The translations under genes and the position numbers were made by a program. Shown in pieces: positions 58,353 to 64,000 of a stretch of 64,000 nucleotides of DNA. This stretch comes from Streptomyces davaonensis JCM 4913. Lineage in GTDB: Bacteria; Actinomycetota; Actinomycetes; Streptomycetales; Streptomycetaceae. Below the pieces are notes generated by a model. That model did no database searches. It was not told the DNA's origin and saw only the letters and a program-made list of their open reading frames with translations. The stretch spans positions 1,584,053-1,648,052 of the forward strand of contig NC_020504.1 of the NCBI RefSeq assembly GCF_000349325.1. The letters are read 5' to 3'. Positions within the stretch are counted from its first letter, which is position 1. Each line of letters begins with the position of its first letter.

Positions 58353-60962
58353 GTGACAGCGGGAAGCGACTCGGTTCTCGAATTGCTGCCGAAGGTGTTC
58401 GCCGCTCCCGGTGAGGCCCTGGCCGGGGCGGAGGAGGTGCTCGGCGCCGATCCCTCGCCGTTGCACGCCTCCGTGGCGCATCAGGTGATCGGTATCTGGC
58501 AGCGGGACTTCGGCGATCTGCGGCTCGCGCTGGACCATCTGCGGCGGGCCCGCGATCTCGCGGCGCGCGCGGACTCGGCGGAGCGGGAGGCGGACGTCCT
58601 GGGCACGCTCGGCGTGGCGCTGGTGCACGCGGGCCGCACCCGGCAGGGACTCGCCGCGTTCGAGCGGGGTGTCGCGCGCACCACCGGACACACGCGCGCG
58701 CGTGTGATGTACCGGCGGGCGTACGTCTGGTGGGTGCTCGGGCATCACCGGGAGGCGCTGGAGGACGTCCGGCGGGCGATCCCGGTGCTGCGGCAGGCGG
58801 ACGACGTGATCTGGACGGCGCGGGCGCTGACCCTGCGGGCCACGGTGCATCTGGCGCTGGGCGCGGTGGAGCGGGCGGACGCGGACTTCACGGCGGCCGA
58901 GGCGCTGTGGGACACCACGGGCCAGGAGCACGACAAGGCGGACGCGGTGGAGAGCCGGGGGCTGGCCGCGTTCCGGGCCGGGGACATCCCGGCGGCGCTG
59001 CGGCTGCTGGACGAGGCCGAGGAGCGGTACGCCAAGCTGGGCACACCGACGTTCATGCTCGACATCCGGCGCTGCGAGGTGCTGATGGCGGCGGGGCTGG
59101 CCCCGGAGGCGCTGGCCGAGGCGGACGCGGCGATCGGGGTGCTGGACGAGATCGGCGGGCAGTCCACGCGCAAGGCGGAGCTGCTGCTGGTCGCCGCGCG
59201 GGCGGCCCGTCTGGCGGGCGATCCGCACACCGCGATCGCGCGCGCGGCGCTGGCGGTACGGCTGTTCGCCGGGCAGCGGCGCACCTGGTGGGAGACGCAT
59301 GCCCGGCTGGTGCTGATCGAGGCGCGGCTCGCCACCGGGCGCGCCTCGGGGCGGCTGGTCGCGGACGCCGCGGGGGTCGCCGACCGGCTGGCGTCCTTCG
59401 GCGCCCCGGCCGCCCCCGAGGCCGCGCTGCTCGCGGGCCGGATCGCGCTGGCGCTGGGCTGGCGGGCCGACGCGGAACGGCACTTGGGGACCGCCGCCCG
59501 CAGCAGGCACGCGGGGCCGCCGCTGGCGCGGATGACGGGCTGGGCGGCGCAGGCGCTGCGGGCGCAGGCCGCCGGGTCCGGGCGCGGCGTCCTGGAGGCG
59601 TGCCGCCGCGGCCTGGACGTGCTCGACGACCACCGTACGACGCTGGGCGCCTCGGAGCTGCGGGCCCGCGCCACGGCGCAGGGTGCCGAACTCGCGGCGC
59701 TGGCGCAGCGGGTGAGCCTGGACTCCGGGGGGCCGCGGCGGCTGCTGGTGTGGAGCGAGCGGTGGCGGGCGACCGTGCTGACCGCGCCGCCGACCCGGCC
59801 GCCTGCCGATCCGGTGCTCCAGAGCAGGCTCACGGCCTTCCGCGAGATTGCGGACCGCGCGGAGAAGGCCCGGATGGAGGGGCATCCGGTGCTCACCCTG
59901 GAGCGCGAACAGCGCCGTCTGGAACGGGAGATCCGCTCCCGCACCCTGCACATGCGCGGCGAGGAGCCCGGCGACGGCGACCGCTTCGACCCGGGGCGGC
60001 TGCTGGCCCGGCTCGGCGACGACACCCGGCTGGTCGAACTGGCCGTGGTGGACGGACGGGTGCAGGTGCTGCTGTGCGGGCAGGGCCGGGTACGGCGGTT
60101 CGAGGCCGGCCTGCTCGCCGACGCGGAGATCGAGGCGGAACACATCCAGGCGGGCCTGCGCCGACTCGCCCACCCGGGCGCCGAGGCCCGCCTCCCGGTC
60201 GTGGAGGCGGCCGGCCGCCGGCTGGAGGAGCTGCTGCTCGGCCCGGCGGCGGACCATCTGGGCAGTGGCCCGGTCGTGGTCGTACCGCCGGGCCGGCTGC
60301 ACCGCGTCCCCTGGGCCCTGCTGCCGGCCCTGCGGGAGAAGGTGCTCAGCGTGTCGCCGTCGGCGACGAGTTGGCTGCGCGCCCGGGAGACCGAGCCACC
60401 GCCGGGCGGCCGTCAAGTCCTGGTGCGCGGACCAGGACTGGCCACAGGTGGCGCGGAGGTCCCCGAACTCGCGGACCGCTACGGCGGCACGCCGACACTC
60501 CTGGAGCATGAGGCCGCGAGCGTGCCGCGGGTCTTGGAGGAACTGGACGGGGCGGCGCTGGCGCACATCGCCGCGCACGGCACGTTCCGGGCGGACAGCC
60601 CCCTGTTCTCCGCGCTGCGGATGTCCGACGGCCCGCTGATCGTCCACGACTTCGAGCGCCTGGACCGCAGTCCCTACCGCATCATCCTCTCCTGCTGCGA
60701 CACGGCCCGCTTCGCCTCGGTGGGCGCCGACGAACTCCTCGGCCTGGTCACCGCACTCCTCCCCCTCGGCACGGCGGGCGTGGTCGCCTGCACGGCCCCG
60801 GTCAACGACGAGGCGGTGGTCCCCCTGATGCTCGCCCTCCACAAGGGCCTGGGCGCGGGCCTGTCGCTGGCACAGGCCCTGCGAGACGCCCGAGCCGCAG
60901 TCCCCGCGGACGCGGTACACCAGGCCACGGGGTGGGCGTTCTCGGCGTTCGGGGCGGCCTGA
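58353..60962 (+). CDS. TPR-CHAT caspase-like protein
   Basis: From GTG 58353 the product has 869 residues. About 540 N-terminal residues are helical repeats of TPR type (LGTLGVALVHAGRTRQGLAAFERGV, DAVESRGLAAFRAGDIPAALRLLDEAEE). The C-terminal 250 residues are a CHAT domain: catalytic His742 in HIAAHGTF and Cys782 in ILSCCDTAR, then the VNDEAVVPLMLALHKGL end. CHAT is a clan CD caspase/separase-like protease; TPR repeats usually sense or hold partners. No signal peptide. A TACCAT box (58340-58345) lies 7 bp before the GTG and suggests a leaderless mRNA. Confidence 0.92.
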   Translation: MTAGSDSVLELLPKVFAAPGEALAGAEEVLGADPSPLHASVAHQVIGIWQRDFGDLRLALDHLRRARDLAARADSAEREADVLGTLGVALVHAGRTRQGLAAFERGVARTTGHTRARVMYRRAYVWWVLGHHREALEDVRRAIPVLRQADDVIWTARALTLRATVHLALGAVERADADFTAAEALWDTTGQEHDKADAVESRGLAAFRAGDIPAALRLLDEAEERYAKLGTPTFMLDIRRCEVLMAAGLAPEALAEADAAIGVLDEIGGQSTRKAELLLVAARAARLAGDPHTAIARAALAVRLFAGQRRTWWETHARLVLIEARLATGRASGRLVADAAGVADRLASFGAPAAPEAALLAGRIALALGWRADAERHLGTAARSRHAGPPLARMTGWAAQALRAQAAGSGRGVLEACRRGLDVLDDHRTTLGASELRARATAQGAELAALAQRVSLDSGGPRRLLVWSERWRATVLTAPPTRPPADPVLQSRLTAFREIADRAEKARMEGHPVLTLEREQRRLEREIRSRTLHMRGEEPGDGDRFDPGRLLARLGDDTRLVELAVVDGRVQVLLCGQGRVRRFEAGLLADAEIEAEHIQAGLRRLAHPGAEARLPVVEAAGRRLEELLLGPAADHLGSGPVVVVPPGRLHRVPWALLPALREKVLSVSPSATSWLRARETEPPPGGRQVLVRGPGLATGGAEVPELADRYGGTPTLLEHEAASVPRVLEELDGAALAHIAAHGTFRADSPLFSALRMSDGPLIVHDFERLDRSPYRIILSCCDTARFASVGADELLGLVTALLPLGTAGVVACTAPVNDEAVVPLMLALHKGLGAGLSLAQALRDARAAVPADAVHQATGWAFSAFGAA

Positions 60963-60972
60963 GGGCGCCCCG

Positions 60973-62760
60973 TCACGCCGGTTGTGCGTCCGGTAGTTCC
61001 ACCATCCAGGACAGGGCTCCGCGGTCGCTGGCGCCCAGGCGGGCGTAGGCGCTGTAGAGGTGGTTTCCTACGGTGCGGACGGAGAGCGTGAGGCGTTCGG
61101 CGATCTGGCGGTTGCTGAGGCCGGCTGCGGCCAGGGTGACGATCTGGCGTTGGCGGGCGGTCAGTTCGCCCAGGACCAGGCCGGACAGGGCCGGGGTGCG
61201 GGCGCCCTGGCAGCGGCGGGCCAGGGCTACGGCGCGGGTGCGTGAGGTGCGGGCGGCCCGGGGGTCCCGGTGGGCGCGGACCGCCTGGGCATGTGCCTCG
61301 GCCGCGTACAGCAGCAGGCCGCGCTCCTGGAGCGCCTCGGCGGCCCGGTCCAGCGCGGGCCCGTCCCCGCGGGCGAGCGCGTCGGCGTGCTGGGCGAAGA
61401 CGCCGTCGAGCCGTCCCGCGGCCCGCTCGGGCGCGCCGAGGCGTACCGCGTCGTACGGCTCGACGGCGGCCAGGGCGGCGTCGAGGTCGCCGCGGGCGAC
61501 TGCGGGCCAGCCGTCCGCCCCGTCCCCGGTGTCCACGGTGGCCGTCACGTCCCCCGACTGCGCCACGGCGAGGGCCAGTTCATGGCGGCAGCAGCGGTCG
61601 TCGGGCGCACCCAGCAGGCCCTCCCTGGCCCACGCCTCGGCCTCCCGCAGCCGTCCGCCGAACCGTGCGAAACGGGCGCGTACGGCCGCGTAGCCGGCCG
61701 GTACCCGCTCGCCCTCGTCCACCAGCCACTCCCCCACGGGCGCCGACACGGCCCGTACGTCGGCGAGTTGGACGCTCCGGGTCAGCTCGGCGGTCTCGGC
61801 GTCGAGGGCGGCGGCGCACTCGCCCGGGGTGCGGGCCAGCCGCCTCGCCCGGAGCCGGCCGGCCGCGGCCCGCAGCACCGGGCCGTGCAGCGGGTGGACG
61901 AGGCGGACGGCGCCCAGGTCGTCGATGCGGATCAGGCCGTCGGCTTCCAGGCGTTCCAGGACCCGCAGGTCGAAGTCGTCCATGTCCAGGGCCAGGGGTC
62001 CGCCGAAGGCGAGGCGTTCGAGGGTCTCGCGCTCCTCGGGGCGGGCCCGGTCCAGGACGTGCGCAGCGCGCTCGCGCACGGTCGCCGTCAGCGGCAGCGG
62101 TCCGCGCCAGGCCCAGGCGTCCACGCCCGGGACCCGGGTGAGCAGACCGCGCTCGCGCACGGCGCCCAACAGGTCGCGCAGCAGCCGTAGATCGCCCTGG
62201 CACAGGCGGTGCAGGCGGTTCACGGTGAGCGGTTCGAGGCCGCCGCCCGCACCGGCCGCGAGCAGGTGTGCGGTCTCCTCGGGCGGCAGCGGGTCCAGGA
62301 CGAGCCGGGGCAGCAGTTCGCCGGTCCACAGCCGGGAGATCGCGCCGGGCGCGGGCATGCCGTCGGTGGCGGTGACCAGCAGCCGGGTGCGGCCCTGAAC
62401 GGCCAGCTGGTGGACCAGGGCGGCCGAGGCGTCGTCGAGGAGGTGGGCGTCGTCGACGATCAGCAGCCGTACCGAGGAGAGGAGTTGTACCGCGCGATGC
62501 AGGGTGACCTCTTCGGGCAGCAGGTGCGCGAAGGCGGCGAAGGGGATGGAGCGAGCCTCGGGGGTCCCGGCCACCAGGGCGCAGTCGGTGCCGCGGGCGG
62601 CCTCGGCGACGAGCCGGGTCTTGCCGCTGCCCGGGGTCCCGGTCACGACGATTCCGTGCCGCCCGGCGGCCAGCGACCTGCGGATCAGCTCGACTTCGCT
62701 GTCCCGCCCGGTGAACGGCCAGGGCAGTTCCAGGGTCTTCGCATCCCGTTCGAATGTCAT
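60973..62760 (-). CDS. LuxR-family regulator with N-terminal AAA/STAND-type ATPase
   Basis: From ATG 62760 the product has 595 residues. The ATPase has Walker A GTPGSGKT (residues 41-48) and Walker B LLIVDDAHLL. A helical middle region follows, and a C-terminal LuxR helix-turn-helix (LTARQRQIVTLAAAGLSNRQIAERLTLSVRTVGNHLYSAY). It is shorter than the classic LAL regulators (about 900 residues), which have a long TPR part. It probably binds ATP and an unknown ligand and activates nearby promoters. Its stop faces that of the CHAT gene with 10 bp between; its start is divergent from the metalloprotease gene. Confidence 0.9.
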   Translation of the reverse strand: MTFERDAKTLELPWPFTGRDSEVELIRRSLAAGRHGIVVTGTPGSGKTRLVAEAARGTDCALVAGTPEARSIPFAAFAHLLPEEVTLHRAVQLLSSVRLLIVDDAHLLDDASAALVHQLAVQGRTRLLVTATDGMPAPGAISRLWTGELLPRLVLDPLPPEETAHLLAAGAGGGLEPLTVNRLHRLCQGDLRLLRDLLGAVRERGLLTRVPGVDAWAWRGPLPLTATVRERAAHVLDRARPEERETLERLAFGGPLALDMDDFDLRVLERLEADGLIRIDDLGAVRLVHPLHGPVLRAAAGRLRARRLARTPGECAAALDAETAELTRSVQLADVRAVSAPVGEWLVDEGERVPAGYAAVRARFARFGGRLREAEAWAREGLLGAPDDRCCRHELALAVAQSGDVTATVDTGDGADGWPAVARGDLDAALAAVEPYDAVRLGAPERAAGRLDGVFAQHADALARGDGPALDRAAEALQERGLLLYAAEAHAQAVRAHRDPRAARTSRTRAVALARRCQGARTPALSGLVLGELTARQRQIVTLAAAGLSNRQIAERLTLSVRTVGNHLYSAYARLGASDRGALSWMVELPDAQPA

Positions 62761-62777
62761 CACACCCAATAGAGCCC

Positions 62778-62814
62778 GGTTACTCAACCCTGATACAGGG
62801 CGACTTGAGTAGCC
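62778..62814. promoter_or_regulatory. Nested inverted repeats with TGATACAGGGC copy 2
   Basis: The outer arms GGTTACTCAA (62778-62787) and TTGAGTAGCC (62805-62814) match at 9 of 10 positions over a 17-bp spacer. Inside lies CCCTG-ATA-CAGGG (62788-62800), which contains TGATACAGGGC (62791-62801), the same 11-mer as at 58299. It sits between the LuxR-type gene and the metalloprotease gene, so it may govern both. Confidence 0.6.
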
Positions 62815-62841
62815 CCCGACTCAGGCGCGGGGCGGCCCGCG

Positions 62842-62857
62842 GCGGCAACCTTGCCGC
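62842..62857 (+). promoter_or_regulatory. Perfect 7-bp inverted repeat abutting the metalloprotease start
   Basis: GCGGCAA-CC-TTGCCGC ends exactly one base before the ATG at 62858. No ribosome-binding site is present between. It would be an operator over the start of a leaderless gene, or an RNA hairpin that touches the start codon. Confidence 0.5.
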
Positions 62858-63943
62858 ATGACCGCTCGCTACTGCTCCCTCGCGCAGCAGTCGGCCCCCG
62901 TTCTGGCACCGGGGCTGACCGCCGAGCGGCAGCGCGCGATCGTCGGCGGACGCCGGATGTGGGTCAACAACACGGTCCTGCACTACTGCTTCTTCGACGG
63001 CGACAACGACGCGTCCGTGATTTCCGTACCGGGGACCGGGGGGTCCCGGCGGGTGTCGTGGGTCGGCGCGAAGGAGCAGCGGGACGTGGTGCGCGAGTGC
63101 TTCCAGGAGTGGCGGGACCTCGGCATCGGGGTGTCGTTCACCGAGGTCTCGGACCGCTCGGAAGCGGAGTTGCGGATCGGGTTCCAGCTGGGTGACGGTT
63201 CCTGGTCGACCGTGGGCAAGGACGCGCTCCAGGTCGGCCTGAACGAGCGCACCATGAACTTCGGCTGGGACCTGACCGTGCCCGGGGAGCGGGCGACCGC
63301 TCTGCACGAGATCGGGCACGCGCTGGGCATGCTGCACGAGCACCAGAGCCCGTTCGCCGGCCTCCACTGGGACGACGAGGCCGTCGTCGCGGACCTCGCC
63401 GGACCGCCGAACTTCTGGAGCCGGGACACGACGTACTTCAACATTCTGCGCAAGCTGGACCCGGACGAGGTCAACGGCTCCGTCTGGGACCCGCAGTCGA
63501 TCATGGAGTACCCCTTCGAGGCGGGGTTGATCCTGGAGCCCGAGCAGTTCCGCGGGGGGCTGAACCCGCCCGGCGCTCTCTCGCCCGCCGACAAGGAGTT
63601 CGTCCTGCGCTGGTACCCGCCGGCCGATCCCGCGAGGCCGCCCGCGCTGGTGCCGTTCCGCTCGGCGCCGATCGGTCTCGGCCCGGGCGAGCAGGCCGAC
63701 TTCACCGTCGAGCCGCCGGAGACCCGCGAGTACACGGTGGGCACCTTCGGTGACAGCGACACCGTCGTGGTGGTCTTCGAGGAGCGGGACGGCGAACCCC
63801 GCTATCTCACCGGCCAGGACGACTCGGGAACAGACGGCAACACCGGGATCAAGGCCCATCTGGTCAAGGGCCGCCGCTACTTCGTCCGTGTGCGCCTGTA
63901 CTCCGCCTGGGGGTCGGGGGAAACCGCGGTGATGTGCTGGTAA
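62858..63943 (+). CDS. Astacin-like (M12A-type) zinc metalloprotease without signal peptide
   Basis: A 361-residue protein. The metzincin zinc site is HEIGHALGMLHEH (His150, Glu151, His154, His160), and the Met-turn is SIMEY (Met216, Tyr218), as in astacins. The N-terminal 60 residues hold an IVGGRRMWVNNTVLHY strand typical of the M12A fold. Residues 260-361 form a beta-rich PPC-like or galactose-binding domain (GPGEQADFTVEPPETREYTV, YFVRVRLYSAWGSGETAV). The start (MTARYCSLAQQSAP) has no signal peptide, unusual for this family. It lies beside the LuxR-type regulator. Confidence 0.88.
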   Translation: MTARYCSLAQQSAPVLAPGLTAERQRAIVGGRRMWVNNTVLHYCFFDGDNDASVISVPGTGGSRRVSWVGAKEQRDVVRECFQEWRDLGIGVSFTEVSDRSEAELRIGFQLGDGSWSTVGKDALQVGLNERTMNFGWDLTVPGERATALHEIGHALGMLHEHQSPFAGLHWDDEAVVADLAGPPNFWSRDTTYFNILRKLDPDEVNGSVWDPQSIMEYPFEAGLILEPEQFRGGLNPPGALSPADKEFVLRWYPPADPARPPALVPFRSAPIGLGPGEQADFTVEPPETREYTVGTFGDSDTVVVVFEERDGEPRYLTGQDDSGTDGNTGIKAHLVKGRRYFVRVRLYSAWGSGETAVMCW

Positions 63944-64000
63944 TCGGCACGGGTACGGCCGCACACGGACGGACGGACCACCAGTCCGGCGCCGGGGGAG

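Overview
The window looks like a Streptomyces chromosome, or that of a very close relative. GC is about 70 to 75 percent almost throughout, starts are often GTG, third positions are strongly GC-biased, and several families are typical of the genus: a monomeric NADP isocitrate dehydrogenase, an actinobacterial GlgA/GlgM, Rpf-type muralytic enzymes, Tat-exported enzymes, and the intergenic CGCGCAGTTCCCCGCGCCCC hairpin. I saw no rRNA, tRNA, CRISPR array, IS element or prophage. Most of the window reads as core or near-core chromosome, with a few accessory or decaying patches.

Layout. 1-3.8 kb: a carbohydrate ABC import operon (lipoprotein and two permeases, running off the left edge), divergent from a LacI regulator across an array of ATTAG half-sites. 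3.9-11.2 kb: mixed enzymes (lipoprotein hydrolase, amidase, methyltransferase, GNAT, SDR), a 57-residue peptide gene, and an overlapping pair encoding a cupin-like and a two-TM protein. 11.5-23.7 kb: a zinc-ribbon SDR, a WS/DGAT acyltransferase, glgA-glgC with an upstream FhuF-type Fe-S protein, a DMT transporter, an Rpf/LysM/M23 wall hydrolase, gnd, and panD downstream of nothing but upstream of a GNAT/racemase pair. 23.9-29.8 kb: what appears to be a decayed nitric-oxide cluster. It has a qNOR C-terminal remnant, a frameshifted membrane gene, a truncated NnrS-like gene joined to a beheaded DGC zinc-protein gene, an intact hemerythrin-DUF2249 protein, and two paralogous regulators sharing a C-x13-C-x2-H-x28-C pattern. 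cobT, with a cobalamin riboswitch, lies inside this stretch. 30.3-35.2 kb: an AurF-like diiron oxygenase and its ferredoxin/flavin reductase behind a palindromic operator, then a secreted small protein and an MFS exporter. 35.0-38.8 kb: an EF-G-like GTPase behind a 21-codon leader ORF, and a membrane-linked lipid kinase. 38.8-46.6 kb: a Tat-exported GH2 beta-galactosidase with a LamG insert, an ABC exporter with a near-perfect SoxR box, an LPG-synthase-type membrane protein and a crotonase. 46.7-55.7 kb: MscS channel, secreted M1 peptidase, isocitrate dehydrogenase, DinB-like protein, N-formylglutamate amidohydrolase and a P450.

55.7-63.9 kb is the most interesting block. It encodes three apparently cytoplasmic proteolytic enzymes (a subtilase with no signal peptide, a TPR-CHAT caspase-like protein, and an astacin-like HExxHxxGxxH metalloprotease with no signal peptide) together with an ECF-type sigma factor, a small partner protein and an AAA-LuxR regulator. 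The two divergent promoter regions of the block share the 11-mer TGATACAGGGC. I propose it as a co-regulated intracellular protease/signalling module whose function cannot be told from sequence alone.
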